From an uncultured Eubacteriales bacterium (GTDB lineage: Bacteria; Bacillota; Clostridia; UBA1381; UMGS1253), in assembly GCA_902492065.1 (NCBI GenBank), contig CABUKE010000003.1, positions 160,146-224,145 of the forward strand: 64,000 bases of DNA, written 5' to 3'. The notes under the pieces were generated by a model. It did not search any database, was not told the origin of the DNA, and was given only the letters and a program-made list of their open reading frames with translations. A program made the translations under genes and the position numbers. This document shows, piece by piece, positions 26,247 through 34,803 of the stretch. The stretch's first letter is position 1; each line of letters opens with the position of its first letter.

Positions 26247-27569
26247 ATGAACTGGAAAAGAAAAATCATCGGGATGCTATGCTGCGGCGCAGTGCTGCTG
26301 GGGCTCTCCCTGCCGGTATCGGCCGCCGTTGTTTCCGGTGAGCTGCTTCCGCTTGATGCGGAGCCGCTTTTACCGCGAGTAAATGAACAAAATAAAAGAG
26401 AGGGCTACTTGTTTACAATAGACGGTCAAACATACAGAGTTGGTATTTCAAAGAGTAGATATACATTGCCCAAAAAATATGATCCAGAAAATCCGAAACG
26501 TGGAGCATCTTTGAAAGCTGGAGACTATTATATGTACAGAAGTACAGCCTATGACGGGTTCTGGCCAAGGGACTGGACGCGCCCTGCCATTGATGGGTTT
26601 CAAGCGCCGATTACGTTTTACGACCTCGACATGAATTTCGTGTCAGAGCACAAATTTGATGCACATATCCGGGCAATCGGATACAAGGACGGCGTGTATT
26701 ATTGCGATCTCGTCGATGGCAGGCTGATGCGCTCGACCGACCGGGAAAACTGGGAAGAAACGGACGAGGAACTGCCGCGCGAGGTCGGCGGTCTGTACTT
26801 TACGGATACGAAGGTAGCCCTGGACGGCGGGGCCTTTCAGCCGGTCACATATGAAGAAGATGTGCCGCGGGAATTCTGGTCTACGCTTGGGAACTGGATA
26901 TTCAAGCGCTACCGGGAGGATCCGAAAGATGTGCCGGACGGAGCATATCCGGCGCTGGAATACTACTTGTCCAACGACAATGTATATTTTGCAAAGCTGG
27001 AAATGCCGGAAAATTGTGAAGAACTGGACTGGTATCAAGAATTGAACGGGATAGATATGAGCAGTAACCAGAACTACGATTTGCAATGTATCTATGAATA
27101 CGAAGACAAAATTGTGATAGATATGCGGAAGGATATTACGATGCCCAATTTGGGGTATTTGGTGCGGTTGACCGTGCCGAAACAATCTGTCTACGACGCA
27201 TTAGAAGCGCAGAAATCCGCCCCGTATGTCTGCGTAAACAACACCATCCTCGGCTTCGAAACGCCGCCCGTGACGGAATCCGACCGGACGCTCGTGCCCA
27301 TGCGGTTCCTGTTCGAGCAGCTCGGTGCGGAGGTAACGTGGGACGAGGCTACAGAAACAGCTACGGCGAAAAAGGCGAACACGACTATTAACTTCGCAAT
27401 CGACAACACGACGGCTACCGTGAACGGTGCAGAAACCGTGATGGACGTACCGGCAAGGCTGGTGGGCGACAAGACGATGGTGCCGCTGCGGTTCCTGTCG
27501 GAGGAAATGGGCTATACTGTGGAATGGGACGAGGAAACAAGGATGGCGACGGTAATTACATCAGACTAA
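26247..27569 (+). CDS. Secreted protein with copper-amine-oxidase N-terminal (stalk) domains
   Basis: This 440-residue protein has a signal peptide (MNWKRKIIGMLCCGAVLLG, cleavage after VSAA). Residues 35-320 are an unrecognised region rich in Tyr, Trp and Asp that reads like a beta-propeller or receptor (FWPRDWTRPAIDGF, MRSTDRENWEETDEELP). The C-terminus carries two copies of the CuAO-N / stalk-type motif (RTLVPMRFLFEQLGAEVTWD and KTMVPLRFLSEEMGYTVEWD), a domain common on secreted and wall-associated Clostridia proteins; it does not imply copper or amine oxidase activity. A related C-terminus occurs in the gene at 43979-45292. GGGAGGAA precedes the ATG. Confidence 0.78.
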   Translation: MNWKRKIIGMLCCGAVLLGLSLPVSAAVVSGELLPLDAEPLLPRVNEQNKREGYLFTIDGQTYRVGISKSRYTLPKKYDPENPKRGASLKAGDYYMYRSTAYDGFWPRDWTRPAIDGFQAPITFYDLDMNFVSEHKFDAHIRAIGYKDGVYYCDLVDGRLMRSTDRENWEETDEELPREVGGLYFTDTKVALDGGAFQPVTYEEDVPREFWSTLGNWIFKRYREDPKDVPDGAYPALEYYLSNDNVYFAKLEMPENCEELDWYQELNGIDMSSNQNYDLQCIYEYEDKIVIDMRKDITMPNLGYLVRLTVPKQSVYDALEAQKSAPYVCVNNTILGFETPPVTESDRTLVPMRFLFEQLGAEVTWDEATETATAKKANTTINFAIDNTTATVNGAETVMDVPARLVGDKTMVPLRFLSEEMGYTVEWDEETRMATVITSD

Positions 27570-27590
27570 TACCTATAATATAGCTTATTA

Positions 27591-27618
27591 AAACTCCTGC
27601 TAACGCGGGAGTTTTTTT
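27591..27618 (+). terminator. Intrinsic terminator
   Basis: ACTCCTGC, a TAAC loop and GCGGGAGT are followed by T7. Confidence 0.88.
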
Positions 27619-27688
27619 CATCATTTTTTTACACCATCCCATAACATTTCTCGTTTTTTGTTATCTTGCACACAATATGTTATATGAG

Positions 27689-27717
27689 TTGAAAAAACAT
27701 ATTTTATGTGTTACAAT
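27689..27717 (+). promoter_or_regulatory. Predicted promoter of the barrel / acyl-CoA synthetase fusion gene
   Basis: TTGAAA at 27689-27694 and TACAAT at 27712-27717 are 17 bp apart. The spacer contains an ACATAT...ATGTGT inverted repeat that could be an operator. Confidence 0.55.
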
Positions 27718-27764
27718 ATCTTTAATTATTTTTCAGAAATCTTATAGATAAAGGAAGGATACGC

Positions 27765-30287
27765 ATGAAATTTGCATTTTCGACCTTGGGGTGCCCGGAC
27801 TTTGACTGGCCGGACATTTACTCCATGGCAAAGGATTTTGGCTTCAATGGGATTGAGATTCGCGGCCTCGGCGACGACATTTTCGCAGTTAAGGCACGCC
27901 CGTTTACGGAGAGCGCCCTCCCGCAAACAAAGAAGAAACTTGCCTCGCTCAATTTGGAAATTCCGTGCCTGTCGAGCGGCTGCTGCTTGAAGTTCAAAGA
28001 AAAGGAAGCGGAAACCATCAGCGAAATCCGGAGCTATATTGCGCTTGCCAAGGAGCTTGGCACGCCATATATCCGTATTCTTGCCGACTTGGAGCCGAAC
28101 CCAACCACAGAGGTGGACGACGCCTATGTTGCAAGCGTGTTAAAGCGGCTTGCGCCGGAGGCAAAGGAAGGCGGCACAACGCTTCTGGTCGAAACGAACG
28201 GCGTATATGCAGACACGGCGCGTCTGGCAAAGCTGCTGGAGGCAGTCGACCATCCGTCCGTCATGGCGCTGTGGGATTTGCACCACCCCTACCGTTATAT
28301 GGGAGAATCGGCACAGCAGACCATTGAAAACATTGGGCGTTACATCAAATATACGCATGTAAAAGACAGTGTGATGCAGGACGGCGTTGTGACCTATAAA
28401 ATGATGGGCGAGGGCGACCTTCCTATCCGCGATATGCTCTGCGCTTTGCAGGGAATCGGCTACGACGGGTATGTATCGCTTGAGTGGGTGAAGCGCTGGG
28501 CGTCCGAGCTGTCCGACGCTGGAATCGTGTTCCCGCAGTTTATGCACTATATGACAGCGTATCAGAAGGAGGGCCACTCCTTCTTACAGGACAATCATGC
28601 AAAGACGGGTAAATATGTGTGGCGCAAGGAAATGCTGATTGACGAAACCTTCCCGGACGTGCTCGACCGCATGTGCAAGGAGTTCCCTGACCAGTATGCG
28701 TTCCGCTATACAGAGCTGGACTATACGCGCACGTATCCGCAGTTCCGTGACGACGTGGACACCTTTGCGCGCGCGCTGATTGCGATGGGCGTACAGCGCG
28801 GCGACCATGTTGCCATCTGGGCGACAAACGTGCCGGCATGGTTTATAACCTTCTGGGCGACGACAAAAATCGGCGCAGTGCTCGTAACGGTGAACACCGC
28901 GTATAAAATTCATGAGGCGGAGTATCTGCTGCGCCAGTCAGATACACATACGCTCGTCATGATTGACGGCTTTAAGGACTCCAACTATGTGCAGATTATG
29001 AAGGAGCTTTGTCCCGAGCTGGAAACGACGCCGCCCGGCGAGCTCAACTCGGAAAAGCTTCCGGTTTTGAAAAACATTATTACAGTTGACAGCAAGCAGA
29101 AGGGCTGCTACACTTGGGACGAAGCAATGGCGCTTGCAGAAAAAACACCAATCAGCGAGGTAGAGCGCCGCCGCAGGCAGATTAATAAGCATGACGTCTG
29201 CAACATGCAGTACACCTCCGGTACAACCGGCTTCCCGAAGGGCGTTATGCTGACACACTACAATGTTGTCAACAACGGCAAGGCAATCGGCGACTGCATG
29301 GATTTGTCCACGGCTGACCGCCTGATGATTCAGGTGCCGATGTTCCACTGCTTCGGCATGGTGCTCGCCATGACGGCGGCCATGACGCATGGCACAACCA
29401 TGTCCCCCATGCCCGCGTTCTCGCCGCGTCGTTCTCTGGCATGTATCAACAAAGAAAAAATTACTGCGTTCCACGGCGTGCCGACCATGTTTATCGCCAT
29501 GCTTGGACACGAGGACTTTGACAAGACAGACTTCTCCTACATGCGTACGGGCATTATGGCGGGAAGTCCCTGCCCGGTCAAGGTCATGCAGGATGTTGTC
29601 GATAAAATGCACATGAGCGAGATATGTATTACGTACGGTCAGACCGAGGCTTCGCCTGGCTGCACCATGAGCAAGACGACGGACTCGCTTGACGTGCGCG
29701 TTAACACGGTCGGCGGTGCAATGTTCGGCGTCGAGTGCAAAATTGTCGACCCGGAAACAGGCGAGGATTTGCCCGACGATGTGGACGGCGAGTTTGTTGC
29801 GCGCGGATACAATATCATGAAAGGCTACTACAAAATGCCGGAGGCGACCGCGGCAGCGATTGATGAAAACGGCTGGCTGCATACGGGCGACTTGGCTCGG
29901 CGTACGCCGGACGGCAACTACAAGATTACAGGCCGTATCAAGGACATGATTATCCGCGGCGGGGAAAACATTTACCCGAAGGAGATTGAGGACTTTATCT
30001 ATACGCATCCTAAGGTAAGCGACGTCCAGGTTATCGGTGTGCCGGACAAGGACTATGGAGAAGAAATCATGGCCTGCGTCATTGTCAAAGAAGGAGAAGT
30101 GCTCACGGAGGAAGAGCTCAAGGAATTTGTTATGTCGCATATGGCAAAACACAAGGTTCCGCGCTACATTGATTTTGTGGACGAATTCCCAATGAATGCA
30201 GCGGGTAAAATCCTGAAATATAAAATGCGGGAGCAGGCGGTTGAAAAGCTGGGGCTGCAAAAGGCAAACAACATTGTAACTGCATAA
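27765..30287 (+). CDS. Fusion: xylose-isomerase-like TIM barrel plus AMP-dependent acyl-CoA synthetase
   Basis: This 840-residue protein contains two enzymes. Residues 1-275 are a sugar-phosphate isomerase/epimerase-like barrel with the usual metal ligand positions (LLVETNG, WDLHHP, THVKD, VSLEW). Residues 285-840 are a complete acyl/aryl-CoA synthetase of the ANL superfamily: P-loop YTSGTTGFPKG (about 480), GQTEASPG (about 624), GWLHTGDLA (about 702), and the C-terminal catalytic Lys in PMNAAGKILKY. The junction is continuous, with no internal ribosome site that I can see. The product is a CoA thioester via an acyl-adenylate; the acid is unknown. The barrel may make or sense the substrate. 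Confidence 0.88.
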   Translation: MKFAFSTLGCPDFDWPDIYSMAKDFGFNGIEIRGLGDDIFAVKARPFTESALPQTKKKLASLNLEIPCLSSGCCLKFKEKEAETISEIRSYIALAKELGTPYIRILADLEPNPTTEVDDAYVASVLKRLAPEAKEGGTTLLVETNGVYADTARLAKLLEAVDHPSVMALWDLHHPYRYMGESAQQTIENIGRYIKYTHVKDSVMQDGVVTYKMMGEGDLPIRDMLCALQGIGYDGYVSLEWVKRWASELSDAGIVFPQFMHYMTAYQKEGHSFLQDNHAKTGKYVWRKEMLIDETFPDVLDRMCKEFPDQYAFRYTELDYTRTYPQFRDDVDTFARALIAMGVQRGDHVAIWATNVPAWFITFWATTKIGAVLVTVNTAYKIHEAEYLLRQSDTHTLVMIDGFKDSNYVQIMKELCPELETTPPGELNSEKLPVLKNIITVDSKQKGCYTWDEAMALAEKTPISEVERRRRQINKHDVCNMQYTSGTTGFPKGVMLTHYNVVNNGKAIGDCMDLSTADRLMIQVPMFHCFGMVLAMTAAMTHGTTMSPMPAFSPRRSLACINKEKITAFHGVPTMFIAMLGHEDFDKTDFSYMRTGIMAGSPCPVKVMQDVVDKMHMSEICITYGQTEASPGCTMSKTTDSLDVRVNTVGGAMFGVECKIVDPETGEDLPDDVDGEFVARGYNIMKGYYKMPEATAAAIDENGWLHTGDLARRTPDGNYKITGRIKDMIIRGGENIYPKEIEDFIYTHPKVSDVQVIGVPDKDYGEEIMACVIVKEGEVLTEEELKEFVMSHMAKHKVPRYIDFVDEFPMNAAGKILKYKMREQAVEKLGLQKANNIVTA

Positions 30288-30298
30288 AGAATTATATT

Positions 30299-30327
30299 GC
30301 CGGCCGGGACTCCCCGGCCGGTTTTGT
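30299..30327 (+). terminator. Intrinsic terminator
   Basis: A perfect GC-rich stem built from CCGGCCGGG and CCCCGGCCGG runs into TTTTG, just after the fusion gene. Confidence 0.85.
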
Positions 30328-30352
30328 CAACAATTTTCTGGAGGCGATACCG

Positions 30353-31123
30353 ATGCATAAATGGGATGCAGACCAATATCTGAAATTCAAGCAAGAGCGG
30401 ACATAGCCCGCACTTGACCTGATTAACCGACTGGGACAGGAAAGCCCCGCGACAGTGCTCGATGTCGGGTGCGGACCGGGTAACAGCACACAAGCATTGG
30501 CCATTCGCTTTCCCCGAGCTGACATATTGGGAATTGACAGCTCCGAGGCGATGATTGCTGCGGCTAAGGGCGCACTTCCGAACCTGTCGTTTGCGCTGTG
30601 CGACGCAAGTGCCGACCTGGGCGTTTTGGGGCGCACATTCGACCTCGTCTTTTCCAATGCATGTCTCCAATGGATTCCCGACCATCCGGTGCTGCTCCGC
30701 TCTCTATTTAGTATACCGAATCCCGGCAGCTGTCTTGCCGTACAGATTCCCATAAACTATGAACAGCCGATCCATAAAATCATTGCAAGCATGGCGGCGA
30801 GCGAAAAGTGGGATGCAAAACTTCCGCATAAAAGGGAGTTTTATACACTGCGGCCGGAAAACTATTATGACCTGCTATCCGGCCTGACCGACGATTTCCA
30901 CATTTGGAGCACGATTTACTACCATCGCATGCGCTCCCATCAGGATATTATCGAGTGGTACCGTGGGACTGGGCTGAAGCCGTACCTGGCGGAGCTGAAT
31001 ACGGAGGACGGCAAGGCGTTTGAAGCCGATATTTATGCAAAAGTCGTAAAAGCATATCCGCCCCAGCAGAATGGGGAAATTCTTTTCCGCTTCCCACGGC
31101 TGTTTTTTATCGTCAGAAAATAG
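30353..31123 (+). pseudogene. tam: Trans-aconitate 2-methyltransferase-like gene interrupted by an amber codon
   Basis: From ATG 30353 (GGAGG at 30340-30344) the frame reads MHKWDADQYLKFKQERT, then TAG at 30404-30406, then PALDLINRLGQ and the SAM motif VLDVGCGPGNST in the same frame to TAA at 31123. E. coli Tam begins similarly (W-P-x-Y-L-x-F-x-x-ERSRPA), so the stop replaces one residue (probably CAG to TAG) and the rest is intact. An internal restart at GTG 30455 would lose about 34 residues. The enzyme methylates trans-aconitate with SAM. This is either a very recent pseudogene, a sequencing error, or a read-through case. Confidence 0.82.
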
Positions 31124-31154
31124 AAAAACCTCCCCGCCAATGGGGAGGTTTTTC
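31124..31154. terminator. Bidirectional intrinsic terminator
   Basis: AAAAACCTCCCC, a short GCCAAT loop and GGGGAGGTTTTT lie between two converging genes. Confidence 0.9.
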
Positions 31155-31450
31155 TATAAAAGATGATTCATCTTTGCGTAACTGCGTCCTCTTTGCTTTA
31201 CCTCTTCAATGGAAGGCCCGGCGATATTCGTCTGCAAAACATAGGAAAGGCTGTCCTCCCACTCTCTGAGCGAATACTGGTCGTTCTCCTCCTGTAACAT
31301 TAAATCAAGTGCAACAGCACAATATTTCTTTTCATGCAAATCAGAAAGGTAGTCACAGCCAGAATACCGGCAGACGCGCTCCAGAAGGCTCTCCTTCCGG
31401 CTGTCGTCGATTGAATTATGAAGCTGTTGTTTCTCCTTCATATATTTCAC
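31154..31450 (-). CDS. Small hypothetical protein (98 aa), divergent from an XRE regulator
   Basis: The 98 residues begin MKYMKEKQQLHNSIDDSRKE and contain no family I recognise; the protein is helical, charged and has no membrane segment. A perfect TTGACA-18-TATAAT promoter lies about 80 bp upstream, and the adjacent divergent gene encodes a helix-turn-helix regulator, so the regulator may control it. The stop lies within the downstream terminator stem region. Confidence 0.65.
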   Translation of the reverse strand: MKYMKEKQQLHNSIDDSRKESLLERVCRYSGCDYLSDLHEKKYCAVALDLMLQEENDQYSLREWEDSLSYVLQTNIAGPSIEEVKQRGRSYAKMNHLL

Positions 31451-31535
31451 CCTACCTATTTATTTTGCAGCGCGCGATTCTTTCGCCTCTGAACCGATTA
31501 TTTCCAACTTTGTTACGCAATATTCATACATAATT

Positions 31536-31565
31536 ATTATATCATACCTTATCAAAATATGTCAA
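31536..31565 (-). promoter_or_regulatory. Consensus promoter of the 98-aa gene
   Basis: On the minus strand TTGACA (31565-31560) and TATAAT (31541-31536) are 18 bp apart. The surrounding A+T-rich stretch to 31620, with the ATCATATATGAT palindrome, is a plausible operator region for the divergent XRE protein. Confidence 0.75.
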
Positions 31566-31635
31566 ATATAAATAATCATATATGATAATTATATATCTTT
31601 TCCGATACCATATAATAATCAGGAGAGGTGTTTCT

Positions 31636-31938
31636 ATGATTATTATTGCCGCGGAACGAATCAAAGAGCTTCGCATCTTAAACAATTTTACACAGACGGA
31701 GCTCGCTGCGCGTCTGAACGTAACGCGTTCAAGTGTAAACGCATGGGAAATGGGAATTTCCATCCCATCCACCGCCATGCTGGTGGAACTGTCGCAGATT
31801 TTTCATACCTCAACGGATTATATCCTGGGAATTGACAATACGAATATAATAGATATCAGCCATTTTTCCGAACAGGAAAAAAAGCTGGTCTACAATCTGC
31901 TGGATTATTTTGAGATGGCTTTGGACAAAAAAAGATGA
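31636..31938 (+). CDS. XRE-family helix-turn-helix regulator
   Basis: This 100-residue DNA-binding protein has one Cro/CI-type domain (residues about 7-62: AAERIKELRILNNFTQTELAARLNVTRSSVNAWEMG in overlapping form; keep as AAERIKELR and TQTELAARLNVTRSS). The WEMGISIPSTAMLVELSQIF helix and the TDYILGID segment are typical of SinR/Xre-like repressors. A short acidic tail follows. ATG 31636 has GGAGAGGTG upstream; the frame is open earlier but without a ribosome site. Transcribed away from the 98-aa gene, it probably autoregulates through the shared A+T-rich intergenic region. Confidence 0.85.
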   Translation: MIIIAAERIKELRILNNFTQTELAARLNVTRSSVNAWEMGISIPSTAMLVELSQIFHTSTDYILGIDNTNIIDISHFSEQEKKLVYNLLDYFEMALDKKR

Positions 31939-31964
31939 CAACTGATCAGTTGTCATCTTTTTTT
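31928..31964. terminator. Bidirectional intrinsic terminator
   Basis: AAGATGACAACTGATCAGTT with GTCATCTTTTTTT forms a long perfect stem with A/T runs on both flanks, between converging genes. Confidence 0.9.
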
Positions 31965-31966
31965 AC

Positions 31967-34579
31967 TTAGTGATGTTTGATTAGTCCAATCGCTTTGGAA
32001 ATCTCCATAACAACAAACGGAACAAGACAAAGCCCAAATGCAATCAAATAGAGCTGCGGTGACAGCGTCACAAGGCCAAACGGAATCATAAGCGGCGTAA
32101 ATACCACAACCAGCACAAGCAGGAGCGATATCAGCGCAGCAACATTCAACTTTTTATTGGAAAACGGCCCAATTTTAAACAGCGAATGTTCTGAGCGCAT
32201 ATTAAACGCCTGTACAACCTGTGAAAGAGAAAGTACGATAAACGCCATAGTCTGCCCCGCTGCAAGCTCCCCAGTCATACTCTGTCCCAGGAAAAATGCA
32301 ATCAGTGTCAACGCGCCAAACATACAGCCCTGCAGCGCAATCCGTACGCCAAACCCATGTGCAAACAGCCCTTCGCTCTTTGGTTTCGGCTTTTTATCCA
32401 TAACGTCCTTTTCGACAGCTTCCATGCCGAGCGCAATGGCTGGCATACTGTCGGTCACAAGATTTATCCACAATAGCTGCATGGAAAGAAGCGGTGTCTG
32501 CCGCCACAACAGCATGGCAAAAAACACGGTCAGCACTTCACCGATATTTGTACCCAGCAAAAACCCAACTACCTTCTTAATATTGGCATAAATGCCGCGC
32601 CCCTCTTGAACAGCGTCTACAATGGTCGCAAAATTATCGTCCGTCAAGGTGATATCCGCCGCACCCTTTGCAACGTCTGTGCCGGTAATGCCCATTGCAC
32701 AGCCAATATCCGCCGCCTTCAGCGCAGGCGCGTCGTTTACACCGTCTCCCGTCATGGATACAATCTCGCCCGTCTTCTGCCATGCGCGCACAATACGGAT
32801 TTTATTCTCCGGCGACACGCGCGCATAAACCGAGATGCCGCGTACCCGTCTGTCCAGCTCTGCATCGTCCATTGTATCGAGTTCTGCACCGGTGATGGCC
32901 TCGTCGCCCTCCTGCAAAATGCCAAGCTCCTTTGCGATGGCGGACGCGGTCACAACATGGTCGCCCGTAATCATAACCGGTTTGATCCCGGCACGGCGGC
33001 AAACCGCTACTGCCTCCTTCGCCTCCGGACGCGGCGGGTCTATCATGCCGACCAGCCCCATCAACGTCAGCCCCTGCTCGAGCGTTTCGCTCGTCGGGTT
33101 CTCCGGCACGCTGTCAATCGTTTTATATGCGACTGCAAGCACGCGGAGCGCCTGTGCGCTCATCGTGTCGTTCATGCGGCGTGCCGCCTCGATATCGCCT
33201 GCTATGCACCGCTGGGCAAGCATATCAAACGCACCTTTTACGATTACAATATAGCTGCCGTCAATCTCATTTACCGTACTCATCAGTTTCCGGTCGGAAT
33301 CAAACGGAATTTCAGCCCGGCGGGGCGTTTGACGGTTGAGTGCATCCTTTTCCATACCGTTTTTGTGTGCGGCAAGGACAATCGCCGTTTCCGTCGGGTC
33401 GCCGATATGCTTTTCCTCACCATTTTCAATCGTGACAGAGCCATCGCTGCAAAGCGTACCATACATCAGAAGCTTGCGGACCGGCTCCGAATTTTGTGTG
33501 CTGATGGCCTCCGCTTCCCTCTCCCCGTCCACATATGCCTGAACCAGCGTCATCCGGTTCTGGGTCAGCGTTCCGGTCTTATCCGAGCAGATAACCGATG
33601 CGCTTCCAAGCGTTTCTACCGCAGGCAGGCGGCGGATGATTGCATTTTTCTTAACCATACGCTGTACGCCAATCGACAAAACGATTGTCACAATCGCCGG
33701 CAGTCCCTCCGGAATCGCCGATACTGCGAGTGAAACCGCCGTCATAAACATCTCCATGGGCGGTAGACCGTCAATCAAACCAACCACAAAGATGATGGCA
33801 CAGGCAGCAAGTGCGACTATACCCAGATACTTGCCAAGATTGGCGAGCTTTTTCTGGAGAGGCGTCTGCGTATCTCCTTCGCCTTCGAGTAAGTTTGCAA
33901 TCTTGCCCATTTCTGTGTTCATTCCCGTTCCGGTCACAACTGCTGTAGCCGTACCGTACGTTATCGAACATCCGGAGAAAACCATATTCACCCGGTCGCC
34001 GAGCGGCGCTTTCTCGTCAACGGCTGCGCCGGCGTCCTTTTCTGACGGCACAGATTCCCCCGTCAGGGCGGATTCCTCCGCTTTCAGGCTCACAGACCGC
34101 AGCAGCCGTGCGTCCGCAGGGACAAAATCGCCGGCCTCTAACCGGATGATATCGCCCGGCACAAGCTCTGCCGCATCGATTACCTGCTCTTTCCCGTCAC
34201 GAATTACTCTTGCGTGAGGCGAAGAGAGATTCTTGAGTGCGTCGAGCGCCTTTTCCGCCTTGCTCTCCTGCATCACGCCCATGATTGCATTTAGAATGAC
34301 AATCAAAACAATCAAGCCCGGCTCAAAAAACTCCCGCGGGTTTCCCTCATAACATGCAATCCCGAATGATACCGCCGCCGCTGCAAGCAGTATCAAAATC
34401 ATGGCGTCCTTAAACTGGTCAAAAAACCGCTGCAAATTTGTTTTCTTTTTCTTTTCGCGCAGCTTATTTGCGCCGTATTGCTCCAACGCCTGTGACGCCT
34501 TTTGGGCGCTCAGGCCCTGTTCCGCGTCCGTGCCCAGCGTACGGAGCAGCTCTTGTAAATCTGTGCTGTGGGGCTGCAA
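31967..34579 (-). CDS. Calcium-transporting P-type ATPase (SERCA/PMCA-like)
   Basis: This 870-residue type II P-ATPase exports Ca2+. It has an N-terminal cation ATPase motif (GLSAQKASQALEQYGANKL), the actuator loop ALTGESVPSEKD, the Ca-site motif AIPEGLPAIVT in M4 (about residue 288), phosphorylation site SDKTGTLTQNRM (about 333), hinge MTGDGVNDAPALKAADIGCAMG, and the ion-site helices WINLVTDSMPAIALG. Ten transmembrane helices are expected. An upstream inverted repeat at 34662-34705 may control it. It is the second P-type pump in the window but from a different subgroup than the one at 4056. Confidence 0.93.
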   Translation of the reverse strand: MQPHSTDLQELLRTLGTDAEQGLSAQKASQALEQYGANKLREKKKKTNLQRFFDQFKDAMILILLAAAAVSFGIACYEGNPREFFEPGLIVLIVILNAIMGVMQESKAEKALDALKNLSSPHARVIRDGKEQVIDAAELVPGDIIRLEAGDFVPADARLLRSVSLKAEESALTGESVPSEKDAGAAVDEKAPLGDRVNMVFSGCSITYGTATAVVTGTGMNTEMGKIANLLEGEGDTQTPLQKKLANLGKYLGIVALAACAIIFVVGLIDGLPPMEMFMTAVSLAVSAIPEGLPAIVTIVLSIGVQRMVKKNAIIRRLPAVETLGSASVICSDKTGTLTQNRMTLVQAYVDGEREAEAISTQNSEPVRKLLMYGTLCSDGSVTIENGEEKHIGDPTETAIVLAAHKNGMEKDALNRQTPRRAEIPFDSDRKLMSTVNEIDGSYIVIVKGAFDMLAQRCIAGDIEAARRMNDTMSAQALRVLAVAYKTIDSVPENPTSETLEQGLTLMGLVGMIDPPRPEAKEAVAVCRRAGIKPVMITGDHVVTASAIAKELGILQEGDEAITGAELDTMDDAELDRRVRGISVYARVSPENKIRIVRAWQKTGEIVSMTGDGVNDAPALKAADIGCAMGITGTDVAKGAADITLTDDNFATIVDAVQEGRGIYANIKKVVGFLLGTNIGEVLTVFFAMLLWRQTPLLSMQLLWINLVTDSMPAIALGMEAVEKDVMDKKPKPKSEGLFAHGFGVRIALQGCMFGALTLIAFFLGQSMTGELAAGQTMAFIVLSLSQVVQAFNMRSEHSLFKIGPFSNKKLNVAALISLLLVLVVVFTPLMIPFGLVTLSPQLYLIAFGLCLVPFVVMEISKAIGLIKHH

Positions 34580-34661
34580 TTGAATTCCTCCTTACTTTTT
34601 GTTGATGTATGTAAGCATATCACAAATACATGCTGCTGTCATCAGACAAAATAGAAAAGCG

Positions 34662-34705
34662 TCCAAAATTTTCACATTTGCCGACAATTGTCAATATTTT
34701 GGACA
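34662..34705. promoter_or_regulatory. Nested inverted repeats upstream of the Ca2+ ATPase
   Basis: GTCCAAAAT at 34662-34670 and ATTTTGGAC at 34697-34705 flank a perfect palindrome GACAATTGTC at 34684-34693, which contains a minus-strand TTGACA. Position and symmetry suggest an operator or leader structure for the ATPase gene. The rest of the 34580-34803 gap has no gene. Confidence 0.4.
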
Positions 34706-34762
34706 CTTCTTCCTTTCTGTCCCAAATTTCTCACATACTGCGAGAAATACTCCTTATAATAT

Positions 34763-34800
34763 ATCCGCAAGCTCACTCTGGCATACATGGGTTTGCGGAT
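34763..34800 (-). terminator. Possible weak terminator after the heparinase-like gene
   Basis: ATCCGCAA and TTGCGGAT form an 8-bp stem just past the stop of the minus-strand gene. The following sequence is A+T-rich but has no clean T-run. Confidence 0.4.
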
Positions 34801-34803
34801 TCA

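Noticed and set aside
28938..30260. A 440-codon minus-strand frame opposite the acyl-CoA synthetase
   Set aside because: Antisense shadow in GC-biased codons; no motif, no ribosome site, and the plus-strand protein has all catalytic motifs.
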